A stretch of DNA of 64,000 bases, taken from positions 124,001-188,000 of the forward strand of contig NZ_JAAVJI010000009.1 of the NCBI RefSeq assembly GCF_012033695.1, in the 5' to 3' direction. The stretch's first letter is position 1, and the number at the start of each line of letters is the position of its first letter. Shown here piece after piece: positions 28,165-36,026 of this stretch. The notes under the pieces were generated by a model. That model was not told where the DNA came from. It saw nothing but the letters and a program-made list of their open reading frames with translations, and did not search any database. The position numbers and the translations under genes were made by a program. Source of the DNA: Pseudomonas quercus. GTDB lineage: Bacteria; Pseudomonadota; Gammaproteobacteria; Pseudomonadales; Pseudomonadaceae.

Positions 28165-29565
28165 TCAGGTACTCAGAGCTACCGGTACTTCCAATACGGC
28201 CTCCAGCCCGCCACCTTCGCGATTGCGCAGGGTCAAGTGCCCGCCGTGCACCTTGGCCACAGCCTCGGCAATGGACAGGCCCAACCCGAACCCTTCGCTG
28301 TGGCGGGCAGGGTCCAGGCGTAGAAAGGGCTCGGTCACCCGCGGCAGTTCCGACTCCTCAATGCCAGGGCCCCGGTCCGCCACGGTCACGCGCCATAAAC
28401 GGGGCTGGTGCTCTACGGCCACCTCAGCGCTACCTCCGTAGCGCACCGCATTGTCGATCAGGTTCTCCAGGCAGCGATGCAGAGGGCGTGCATAGCCTGA
28501 CACCGGCGTAGCCGCCTTGCCTGTCACACTCACCTGGGCGCCCATGTCGGTGAAGTCTGCCTGCAGGCTCATCAGCAAGGCATCCAGGTCGATGCGCTGG
28601 CGCGGCTCCCGGGTATGGCCGCTGGAAATGAAGTCCAGCGTGGTGTCCACCAGTTGCCGCATATGCTCCAGGTCCTGCTGCAACTGGGTACGCAACGCCT
28701 CGTCAGCCACCTGCTCGGTACGCAGGCGCAAGCGCGTGAGCGGTGAGCGCAGGTCGTGTGACACCGCCGCGATGAACCGCGTGCGTTCACTCAGGTTTTC
28801 GGCCAGCTGGCGTTGCATGGCATTGAACGCCGCACTGGCATCACGGACTTCGCTGGGCCCCCGGTCGGGTAGCGGCGGTTGCAAGATGTCGGCGCCCAGG
28901 GCCCGCGCGGCATCCGCTAGGCGCTTGAGCGGGGCAATGGCCAGCCGTACGGCGACCAGCGTCACCGCTAGCACCAACAGGATGCGCAGCAGATAGATGC
29001 GCAGCACGTAATCGGCAACCAGGTACCAGGGCGCGTGGGAACTCCAGCCTTGGCTTTCCTTGGCATCGACCAGCAGCCAGCGGCCATCGGGCAAACGCAA
29101 GTCGATGAGGAACCGCCCCGTAGTGGGCCGGGCCGATAACAGCGCGGTCAGCCCTGCTTTGCGGTTATGGCGGTCAAGCAGCTCCAGCCGTAGCAATTGG
29201 AAGGTTTGGGCCTTGCCGGTTTTCTCATGCAATACGCTGCGCAACAGGTCTTCGGCCGCTTGGGAATCCACGTCCAGTGGTACATCAGGGTGGGTAGGCG
29301 AGGCGTTGACACTTACTTCGAAACCCGGTGAGCGCAGAAGCGCCGACAGGTGATCAACGTCGGCCGGCGATTGTTCAGCCACCCGTACGATGTCGGCCAG
29401 GTGAGTGGCCACCAGGCGTGTAGGAATTTCCAGGGACTGGATATGCCGCACATCGAACCACACAGTGCTGGTGGCGGCCTGGGCCAGTAGCGTACCGCCC
29501 ACCAGAATAGCGACCATGCGCCCGTACAGTGACCGGGGTAACAGTTTGAGGAGCCAGCGTTTCAA
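28165..29565 (-). CDS. EnvZ-type membrane sensor histidine kinase
   Basis: 466 residues using a TTG start at 29565 that overlaps the stop of the response regulator gene (TTGA). A longer open frame has no supporting start. TM1 lies at about 18-36, a periplasmic region at about 38-195 and TM2 at about 198-218. HAMP follows, then the H-box AVSHDLRSPLTRL, the N-box LIDNAVRYGG, and the G-boxes DRGPGI and GFGLGLSIAE. It should phosphorylate the regulator encoded just upstream. The signal is unknown. Confidence 0.9.
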   Translation of the reverse strand: MKRWLLKLLPRSLYGRMVAILVGGTLLAQAATSTVWFDVRHIQSLEIPTRLVATHLADIVRVAEQSPADVDHLSALLRSPGFEVSVNASPTHPDVPLDVDSQAAEDLLRSVLHEKTGKAQTFQLLRLELLDRHNRKAGLTALLSARPTTGRFLIDLRLPDGRWLLVDAKESQGWSSHAPWYLVADYVLRIYLLRILLVLAVTLVAVRLAIAPLKRLADAARALGADILQPPLPDRGPSEVRDASAAFNAMQRQLAENLSERTRFIAAVSHDLRSPLTRLRLRTEQVADEALRTQLQQDLEHMRQLVDTTLDFISSGHTREPRQRIDLDALLMSLQADFTDMGAQVSVTGKAATPVSGYARPLHRCLENLIDNAVRYGGSAEVAVEHQPRLWRVTVADRGPGIEESELPRVTEPFLRLDPARHSEGFGLGLSIAEAVAKVHGGHLTLRNREGGGLEAVLEVPVALST

Positions 29566-30269
29566 CGGCTTTCGACGTCTGTGGCTGTGAGCATGTAGCC
29601 TTCGTTGCGCACGGTTTTGATAAGAGCATTGCCAAGGTGCTGGCGCAACCGGCTCACACACACGTCTACTGCCCGGTCGAACGGCCGGCTGTCCTTATCG
29701 AACGCATGGTTGCGCAGGAACTCGCGGCTGAGGGGGCGATTGGGATGCTGCAGGAGCAACCGCAACACGCGAAAGTCCGAATTGCCCAGGTACACTACGA
29801 TCCCTTGGGGAGACAGCAGCTGGCGGGTGCGTGTATCCAGTGCCCAACCCGCGAAACTCAGGGTGGCGACCTCGTCGATCCGGGCCCGCTGGGGAAAGCT
29901 GAGCGCCCGGCGCAAGACGGTCTGAACGCGCAACAACAGCTCGCGAGGGTCAAAGGGCTTGACCAGGTAGTCATCAGCGCCCTGCTCCAGCCCGGCAATA
30001 CGGTCGTCCAAGGTGCCACGGGCTGTCAGCATGATGACAGGCACATTGGACACTTCGCGCAGGCGCCTGCACAGGGCCAAGCCATCGACACCGGGGAGCA
30101 TGACATCCAGCACCACTAGGTCCACCACATTGGTGTCCAGCTTGAGCTGCATGTCGCGCCCATCTCTGGCAGTGCTTACACGGTAGCCCGCCTGGCTGAG
30201 GCACTCGCTCAACAGCTGGCGAATGTCCGGGTCGTCATCCACGATCAGCAGATGTCGGTCCGTGCTCAT
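29562..30269 (-). CDS. OmpR-family response regulator
   Basis: 235 residues. The receiver has D11-D13 and phospho-acceptor D55 (VVLDVMLPG), with KPFDPREL after it. The C-terminal winged helix (about 135-232) ends in the recognition and wing sequence VDVCVSRLRQHLG...IKTVRNEGYML. It is translationally coupled to the kinase. A 60-base promoter-like element about 100 bases upstream recurs at 31323-31384, hinting at autoregulation and a shared target. Confidence 0.93.
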   Translation of the reverse strand: MSTDRHLLIVDDDPDIRQLLSECLSQAGYRVSTARDGRDMQLKLDTNVVDLVVLDVMLPGVDGLALCRRLREVSNVPVIMLTARGTLDDRIAGLEQGADDYLVKPFDPRELLLRVQTVLRRALSFPQRARIDEVATLSFAGWALDTRTRQLLSPQGIVVYLGNSDFRVLRLLLQHPNRPLSREFLRNHAFDKDSRPFDRAVDVCVSRLRQHLGNALIKTVRNEGYMLTATDVESR

Positions 30270-30370
30270 CGAACAATTCCTCTGTGTGCAGGTAATAAGC
30301 GGTGCGGTGGTATCAGGGGCCAGACATGGTTTGGGCCACCCTCCTGGCTATTGGTTCGCCACACCCCTTC

Positions 30371-30430
30371 AAAGCCCCCCACTAAGGCAAATTGCCATTA
30401 ACTTGGCGGCTTGTGCATTACCATTACAAA
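30371..30430. promoter_or_regulatory. Shared upstream element, copy A
   Basis: This stretch reads with few mismatches against 31323-31384 (copy B). Shared blocks include TAAGGCAAA, GCCAT-AACT, TGTGCA and ACCATTACAAA, with small indels. It lies upstream of the response regulator gene. CATTAC occurs twice in tandem here, as expected for an OmpR-family binding site. That function is inferred. Confidence 0.55.
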
Positions 30431-30471
30431 AAATTGTTCAAGCGGGATTGCCCGCGCCTGGCACGTGATGC

Positions 30472-30792
30472 TCAACGCAAGTGCGCGAGCGAGAAAACGG
30501 TTGCGCCCCGCCCAGCCACTTCGTTGCTTGCAGCCAGGGCCTGCTTGTCCTGAAACCGCTTCAACTGGGCTTCCAGTTCCAGGATTCTGCCCTGCTGGTG
30601 ACCGAGGCGGGCCTTGTCGTCTGCATGGCTGGCCATCAGGCGGGCGATACGCTCATGGCATTCGATCAACTGCCGGTTGACGTCGTCCAGTTCATGGTTG
30701 AGCAATACCCAGTGGTGCTTCCAGGACTGAAGCGGCGACAACGCGCCTCCCGCCAAGGGGTCAACGTGGGAAGCAACGAGTTGATGGTCCAT
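30472..30792 (-). CDS. Small coiled-coil protein of unknown function
   Basis: 106 residues from the ATG at 30792 (MDHQLVASHV). A longer open frame upstream lacks a ribosome site and is not protein-like. The middle and C-terminal part (HWVLLNHELDDVNRQLIE, then ARLGHQQGRILELEAQLKRF) is a strongly predicted coiled coil. No signal peptide is present. It lies between the two-component system and a secreted protein gene on the same strand. No family recognised. Confidence 0.6.
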   Translation of the reverse strand: MDHQLVASHVDPLAGGALSPLQSWKHHWVLLNHELDDVNRQLIECHERIARLMASHADDKARLGHQQGRILELEAQLKRFQDKQALAASNEVAGRGATVFSLAHLR

Positions 30793-30871
30793 GGTGATTG
30801 GCCTTTTGCTGGATGGATATCCAGTATCGCTCAGGCTGCAGGTACAGGCAAGGTAAAAACACAGGCCCAAG

Positions 30872-31300
30872 TCAGCGAGCATGAACCACCACAACTCCCG
30901 GCAAATACCCAAGCACCGGCTCAGGATCAGCCGATGTGGGCCCACGAGGGGCGAACACCCCCTGCTTCTGCTGATAATACGCCGTGCAACGGCTGGAGTA
31001 GTCACGCTCAGGGTGGGCAGGCCCCGTACCAACGCGTCGGCCGTAGACCCAGTCGGTAATGGCGTAGGCCATTCTGGATTTCCACGCAGCGGCATACCCC
31101 ATGCCGTCCACCTGCGTGACAGCTTGCCGATAGGAAACCCCCTCTGCGTGCCGGGCCTCTACCTGGCTTGCGTACTGCTGGCCCCATTCGCAGCGCTTCT
31201 CGTGCTGCTGGCTCAAGGTCGTCTCTGCCAGGCAGCCCGTTGTCCAAAAGGTGGCTAGAAGGCTGAGCATCACGCCTGGGTTTTTTGTTGCGCGCTTCAT
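30872..31300 (-). CDS. Small exported protein of unknown function
   Basis: 142 residues from the ATG at 31300. The N-terminus is a signal peptide (MKRATKNPGVMLSLLATFW) with TTGC near residue 24, a marginal lipobox, so it may be a lipoprotein. The mature part contains four further cysteine or tryptophan landmarks (KRCEWGQQYA, ITDWVYG, SSRCTAYY). It is divergent from the epimerase gene and shares with it the repeated upstream element (copy B). No family recognised. Confidence 0.65.
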   Translation of the reverse strand: MKRATKNPGVMLSLLATFWTTGCLAETTLSQQHEKRCEWGQQYASQVEARHAEGVSYRQAVTQVDGMGYAAAWKSRMAYAITDWVYGRRVGTGPAHPERDYSSRCTAYYQQKQGVFAPRGPTSADPEPVLGYLPGVVVVHAR

Positions 31301-31322
31301 GGTGCGTTCACAGTTTGCCGTC

Positions 31323-31384
31323 GAAGCCCCTAACTTAAGGCAAAACGCCATCAACTAGGGCGCACTGTGCAAAACCATTACAAA
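31323..31384. promoter_or_regulatory. Shared upstream element, copy B
   Basis: This is the second copy of the element at 30371-30430, in the same orientation and placed between the divergent exported-protein gene (start 31300) and the epimerase gene (start 31485). It is therefore positioned to control either or both. Confidence 0.55.
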
Positions 31385-31484
31385 TCAGCGGGATCACTCA
31401 GGCAACGCGGGGGTATGCACCCGGTCACATCCCTCGCATTGGCATAAGGCCACTGCCCCTTACAACAGTGGTCGAGGAGTGACG

Positions 31485-33497
31485 ATGATTTTTGATGTGA
31501 CGAACTACGGCGCCGTGGGCGATGGCGTAACCGACGATACCGCAGCCCTTCAGGCCGCCATTGATGCAGCGTTTGCAGCAGGTGGCGGCGAGGTGGTGAT
31601 ACCGGCAGGCACTTTCATTATCAGCGGTACGGGCGACCCTACCGACGGGTGCCTGGAGATCAAAAGCAATGTGACCATCAGTGGCCAGGGCATGGGGGTG
31701 ACCACCCTCAAGCTCGCCGACGGCTACGACGGCAAGGTCACCGGCATGGTGCGTTCAGCCTACGGCGAAGAAACCCATGACTTCGGCATGAACAACCTCA
31801 CCCTGGACGGCAACCGGGGCAACACCACGGGCAAGGTGGATGGCTGGTTCAATGGTTTTGCCCCTGACAAAGAAGGCCATGACAGCAATGTGTTGCTCGA
31901 CAGCGTGGAAATCAAGGACTGCTCGGGCTACGGGTTCGACCCTCATGAACAAACCATAAACCTTACCATCAGCAACAGTGTGTCCCATGGCAATGGCCTG
32001 GACGGCTTTGTCGCGGACTACCAGAGCGAAGGCGCCTTTATCAACAACGTGGCCTACGACAATGACCGACATGGTTTCAACATCGTCACCAGCACCCATG
32101 ACTTCGCCCTCACGGGCAATGTGGCCTATGACAACGGCGGCGCAGGTATCGTGGTGCAGCGTGGCAGCGAAGACCGTGACCTGGTGACCAACGTGGTCAT
32201 CACCGGGGGCCAGGTGTATGGCAACGCGGCTGAAGGCGTACTGGTGAAAATGAGCACCGATATCACTGTTCAGGGCCTGGATATCCACGACAACGGCAGC
32301 GCTGGCGTTCGGCTGTACGGCAGCACTGGCGTAAACCTGCTGGACAACAGCATCCATGACAATGCCCAGGCCGGTGGCGTACCGGAAGTGATTATCCAAT
32401 CCTATGACGACACCACGGGCGTCAGTGGCCGCTACTACACAGGCGACTACAACCTGGTTCAGGGCAATACCATCGTGGGCAGTGACCTCTCCACCTACGG
32501 TATCGCCGAACGACGCGAACCCGGCACAGCCCATAACAGCGTTTATGGCAACACTGTCGAGCACACCGCCCGTGGCGACACCCTGGTGTACGGTGAAGGC
32601 AGCGTGGTGCTGGCAGATATTCCGGTAAACCGCATTGAAGGCACCGACGGCAAGGATGTGCTAATGGGGACCGACGGGTATGACTTGATCATCGGTGGGG
32701 GTGGCGCCGACAAGCTGACCGGCGGCGACGGCGCAGACACCTTCCGCTACACCGCCATCAGTGACAGCTACCGTACCGTCAACGCCAGCCATGCTGACCT
32801 GATCACGGATTTCGACGCCCACGAGGACGTCATAGACGTAGCGGGCCTGGGCTTCGCAGGGTTGGGAGATGGGCATAACGGCACCCTCGCCGTGCAGTAC
32901 AACGCCGCTACAGACCGCACCTACCTCAAAAGCCTGGACCCGGATGCCGACGGTAACCGCTTCGAGGTCGGCCTGAGCGGTAACCTAGCCAGCAGCCTGA
33001 ACAGCGAGAACGTGGTATTTCAGCACCTGGTACTGGGCACCGCAGGTAATGACCGGCTCACAGGCACCGATGCCAGCGAGATCATTGATGGCGGTGCGGG
33101 TGCAGACATCCTTACTGGCGGTGGCGGCCACGATGTATTCCGCTTCTCCAACCTGCTGGACAGCTACCGCAACTACAACCTGAGCAAGGCCGAAGGTAAC
33201 CAGGGCGACCTCATCACCGATTTCGATGCCAGCACCGACCGTATCGACGTGTCAGCGCTGGGTTTCACTGGGCTGGGCGATGGCCACGACGGCACGCTGG
33301 TCATGGTGCTGAACGACGCTGGCGACAAGACCTACTTCAAATCCCGAGACCCGGACGCCGATGGCAACCAGTTCGAGTTCGCCATGACCGGCAACCAGAC
33401 CGCGCATGTACAAGGGGCGAACTTCATTTTTGCCGCACCTGTGCCTGAGGTGGAGCTGGTGGGTGTTCAGCACGATCCGGCACTGGGCGCTGCATAA
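31485..33497 (+). CDS. Extracellular AlgE-type mannuronan C5-epimerase
   Basis: 670 residues from the ATG at 31485, preceded by GAGGAG; a GTG two codons earlier would place the ribosome site inside the gene. The A-module (about 1-380) is a right-handed beta-helix (pectate-lyase-3 type). K117, Y149, D152 and H154 (motif YGFDPHE) fall at the positions described for AlgE4, so it should convert D-mannuronate to L-guluronate in alginate. Two R-modules follow (about 385-520 and 525-655), each with Ca-binding GGxGxD repeats. There is no Sec signal, so export is expected by a type I system, and none is encoded nearby. Confidence 0.92.
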   Translation: MIFDVTNYGAVGDGVTDDTAALQAAIDAAFAAGGGEVVIPAGTFIISGTGDPTDGCLEIKSNVTISGQGMGVTTLKLADGYDGKVTGMVRSAYGEETHDFGMNNLTLDGNRGNTTGKVDGWFNGFAPDKEGHDSNVLLDSVEIKDCSGYGFDPHEQTINLTISNSVSHGNGLDGFVADYQSEGAFINNVAYDNDRHGFNIVTSTHDFALTGNVAYDNGGAGIVVQRGSEDRDLVTNVVITGGQVYGNAAEGVLVKMSTDITVQGLDIHDNGSAGVRLYGSTGVNLLDNSIHDNAQAGGVPEVIIQSYDDTTGVSGRYYTGDYNLVQGNTIVGSDLSTYGIAERREPGTAHNSVYGNTVEHTARGDTLVYGEGSVVLADIPVNRIEGTDGKDVLMGTDGYDLIIGGGGADKLTGGDGADTFRYTAISDSYRTVNASHADLITDFDAHEDVIDVAGLGFAGLGDGHNGTLAVQYNAATDRTYLKSLDPDADGNRFEVGLSGNLASSLNSENVVFQHLVLGTAGNDRLTGTDASEIIDGGAGADILTGGGGHDVFRFSNLLDSYRNYNLSKAEGNQGDLITDFDASTDRIDVSALGFTGLGDGHDGTLVMVLNDAGDKTYFKSRDPDADGNQFEFAMTGNQTAHVQGANFIFAAPVPEVELVGVQHDPALGAA

Positions 33498-33575
33498 CCC
33501 CAAGGGACAGCAAATGAACTGTTCGGCATGCCATGGGGCCTGATGCTTACCCTTAACCGTAACGAGGCAACGCCC

Positions 33576-33830
33576 ATGAGCAGTGACCACGGCAATCAGC
33601 ACACCACCGAGTACCTCCACACTGAAGTTGCCAAGTCCCTGGGCATCAGCGTTGACGAATTGACCACCTGGATGATCAATGACATTGAGCGGGTGACCGA
33701 GGGCGGCAAGGACGTGGGGCACATGGTAGTGTTTCGCGAATCCACGCCTGATGAGGTGCTGGACAAGGTGCAGCACAAGCAGAGCCGGTTCACGGCAATG
33801 ACCGGTGTTATCAAGGCCGAGCAGGCTTAA
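33576..33830 (+). CDS. Small protein of unknown function
   Basis: 84 residues from the ATG at 33576, with GAGG eight bases upstream; an in-frame upstream extension lacks a ribosome site. It is soluble, with no signal or membrane segment and a helical look (KSLGISVDELTTWMINDIER). It lies 78 bases after the epimerase on the same strand. No family recognised. Confidence 0.6.
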   Translation: MSSDHGNQHTTEYLHTEVAKSLGISVDELTTWMINDIERVTEGGKDVGHMVVFRESTPDEVLDKVQHKQSRFTAMTGVIKAEQA

Positions 33831-33897
33831 GGATGAGAACAACCAGGCGCAGGGCGAATGGCCTTACGCCTGGGTGCTCCCTACTGGCAACGCGTGG

Positions 33898-34296
33898 CTA
33901 ACGGCGCTCCAGGCTACTGTTGACCAACGTGCAGATCTCAGTCAACGACCAAGGCTTGGCCAGAAAGGTAGCATTGGGTGGCAGGTCTGCGGCGTGCTTG
34001 GCGCTGAACCCGCTGGTTACAATCACCGGAAGGTCAGGCTTTTGTTCGTGAACGCGGGCTGCCAAGTCCCAGCCTGTGGCCGTTCCTGGCGTCACTACGT
34101 CTGTGATCAGCAGGTTGAGTTCAGGGTGCTCCATCACGGCATCCCAACCCGCATCGGCCGTAGGCGCGGTATGCACCTTAGCGCCCATTTCCGTCATTAC
34201 TTCGGCCAGCAGGTCGCGCAGGATCAGGTCATCCTCTACGATCAATATCACGATTGACCTGTCAGCCAGGGGGGCATCGCGGTAAGGCATATCCAA
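33898..34296 (-). CDS. Stand-alone receiver-domain response regulator
   Basis: 132 residues, one receiver domain after a 14-residue lead. The acidic pair lies in LIVEDD, the phospho-acceptor is D66 (LLITDVVTPG), followed by VTSGF and the lysine in FLAKPWSL. It has no output domain. The sequence resembles the receivers of PAS-type hybrid kinases, including the one at the end of the kinase encoded at 39406-41928. The partner is unknown. Confidence 0.87.
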   Translation of the reverse strand: MDMPYRDAPLADRSIVILIVEDDLILRDLLAEVMTEMGAKVHTAPTADAGWDAVMEHPELNLLITDVVTPGTATGWDLAARVHEQKPDLPVIVTSGFSAKHAADLPPNATFLAKPWSLTEICTLVNSSLERR

Positions 34297-34464
34297 GCGT
34301 CCACGTCATGACTATTCACCACTCACAGAACGTTTTCAGCCCACTTTGCTCTCGCAAGTCGACGAAACGCCTGTTTTGTATAAATATCATGCGGTTTACT
34401 TGTTTCAAGAAGCTGCTAGTACAAGCCATGTGAAACAAGGTGCTTGCTTCTTACACTTCCACGG

Positions 34465-34501
34465 CCTTCGCCTGTGCCGTGAAATACGGCACAGGCGAAG
34501 G
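34465..34501. terminator. Perfect 16-base-pair hairpin downstream of the repeat-containing gene
   Basis: The arms 34465-34480 and 34486-34501 are perfect reverse complements around a five-base loop (GAAAT). It lies 25 bases past the stop of the gene ending at 34527. No T-run follows on either strand, so it may protect a 3' end or end transcription with Rho rather than act as a classic intrinsic terminator. Confidence 0.6.
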
Positions 34502-34526
34502 CGATCAACTGCGCGAATAAGTGCAG

Positions 34527-35921
34527 CTAGCGGTCGCTTAGGCATCTGCTTGGATCCATCGCTGCCGTATTTAGTTCTGAAGACAGGCCGTTAGAAGGGC
34601 TGACCTCTGCCCTTTCATCGTCTGTATCGCTGTCAAGGGCATCTATGGCATTTCGGAGATTACGCGGCATGGACGCAATGTGTTGGCTATATGTGGGGCC
34701 AACATCGAGTTTTGATATACGTGACGGTTGCTCCGCTAGCAGCTCGTTGAGTTTCTTGACGTCCTGCTGATCCATTATTCTGCCCTTAGGCCGTTCTTTT
34801 TCAGCGGCGTCTATGGCAGCGCGAAGGCTGACCGGCATGGACCCAATGAACTGGCTGTATGTAGGGCCAGCATCGGGTTCTGATGTACGTGACGGATGCG
34901 CAGCTAGGCGCTTGGTGAGTTTCCTGACTGTCTGCTGATCCACGATGCCACCCTTAGGCCGTACTTTTGGCAAGCTCGGCGCCTTGATATCGCTTTCCTG
35001 CAAGAGAAAATCCTCATGAAACACTGCGAAGGTTTCTTTGGGAAATTGATAAGGCAGAAGGTTTGGTATCTCACGTTTTTGAACAGGCGGTGGCGGCGTG
35101 TATGGAGCAGTTTCCAGAGCTGAAGATTTCCCGGGTTTCTTGACCTTGGCCTTCAAAATATCCAGATGTGCAGCAGGGAGCGCTGCCCATGAGTTCATAT
35201 GCCTTCCTTCTTCCTCCGCCTGTTTCACACGACTAGCGGCCAAAACAGACGCCATCTGAAAATGCATCGGGGTAAGCTGGTTTTTGAGGGCCATCCATTT
35301 CAAATCACGGCGCGCCCTTTTGATGTCCTTCTCGAACGTCTTTGCCGGTTCAGATTGTGTAGAGATATCACTTAATCCAGTCGCTTTCTTCTTGGCCAGT
35401 AAAGGTGTCGAAGCAGACTTTCGCAGCTTCGTTTCCGGGGCAGTGACAGGATCTTCCAAAAATGGCGTGGCACCTGCTGGCACTAACGGCTTCGATTCCG
35501 GCAGGACTTTGGCGTGGTCCAGCGCCACGACTTTCACAGGGCCAGCCTCCCCGCCGAAGTAACGGCTTTCCCTGAAGCCCAAGGCCGCTAGTTCAAGCTG
35601 TTCGCCATGGGCGATGAAATTCGCTAGCAGCACACCTTTTCGATCCTCAACCTCTGAGGCGATACCATACTGGTGGACCGGTTCGCTTACAGCGGGGTTA
35701 TGAATGAACGTGCCATGTTCCAATGCGATACGTGCACTGCTAGCCATTTGTTTTTCGTGCAAGTTGCCATGGTTTGTCAGGCGTAGCAGATAGTCATGAG
35801 AGCGGTCGGTCGTTCTACTCTTAAGGCTTGATTCGCGTGAGGGCGTAGTATCGGCGCTGATGCGATGTGGCTCGTTTAACGCCTGTACAGAGGTAGGGCT
35901 TGGCGGGGGAGAAATCTTCAT
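34527..35921 (-). CDS. Candidate type III effector with two tandem 56-residue repeats
   Basis: 464 residues, no recognised family. The N-terminus (MKISPPPSPTSVQALNEPHR) is rich in Ser/Pro/Thr with an isoleucine at position 3 and no acidic residue in the first dozen, as in type III secreted Pseudomonas effectors. Residues 321-376 and 377-427 are tandem repeats sharing RPKG-I-DQQ-V-KL, HPSR/QPSR, GPTYSQ-I-SMP and LR-AID. The C-terminus is acidic then Ser-rich. No membrane segment is predicted. It lies 105 bases downstream of the hrp-box-driven gene at 36027, with no own hrp box in the gap, so it is probably the second gene of that HrpL-dependent operon. Secretion is an inference. Confidence 0.65.
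   Translation of the reverse strand: MKISPPPSPTSVQALNEPHRISADTTPSRESSLKSRTTDRSHDYLLRLTNHGNLHEKQMASSARIALEHGTFIHNPAVSEPVHQYGIASEVEDRKGVLLANFIAHGEQLELAALGFRESRYFGGEAGPVKVVALDHAKVLPESKPLVPAGATPFLEDPVTAPETKLRKSASTPLLAKKKATGLSDISTQSEPAKTFEKDIKRARRDLKWMALKNQLTPMHFQMASVLAASRVKQAEEEGRHMNSWAALPAAHLDILKAKVKKPGKSSALETAPYTPPPPVQKREIPNLLPYQFPKETFAVFHEDFLLQESDIKAPSLPKVRPKGGIVDQQTVRKLTKRLAAHPSRTSEPDAGPTYSQFIGSMPVSLRAAIDAAEKERPKGRIMDQQDVKKLNELLAEQPSRISKLDVGPTYSQHIASMPRNLRNAIDALDSDTDDERAEVSPSNGLSSELNTAAMDPSRCLSDR
34641..34961 (-). repeat. DNA for the two tandem protein repeats
   Basis: 34794-34961 and 34641-34793 encode the two successive repeat units of the candidate effector. The amino acid match is clear but the DNA has diverged, so this is an old duplication. 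Confidence 0.7.
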
Positions 35922-36026
35922 GAATCACCTATGGTCTGTTCAATGGGGGACGTAGTCATGCGCACCGTGAGGCGCTGGCCTAAACCTTGTTCAAGGCACG
36001 GCCCGCGCTTGTGGTGGTCAACCTGC

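Noticed and set aside
32650..33480. Ca-binding GGxGxD repeats suggesting an RTX toxin
   Set aside because: The repeats belong to the R-modules of an AlgE-type epimerase whose catalytic module is intact; no toxin domain.
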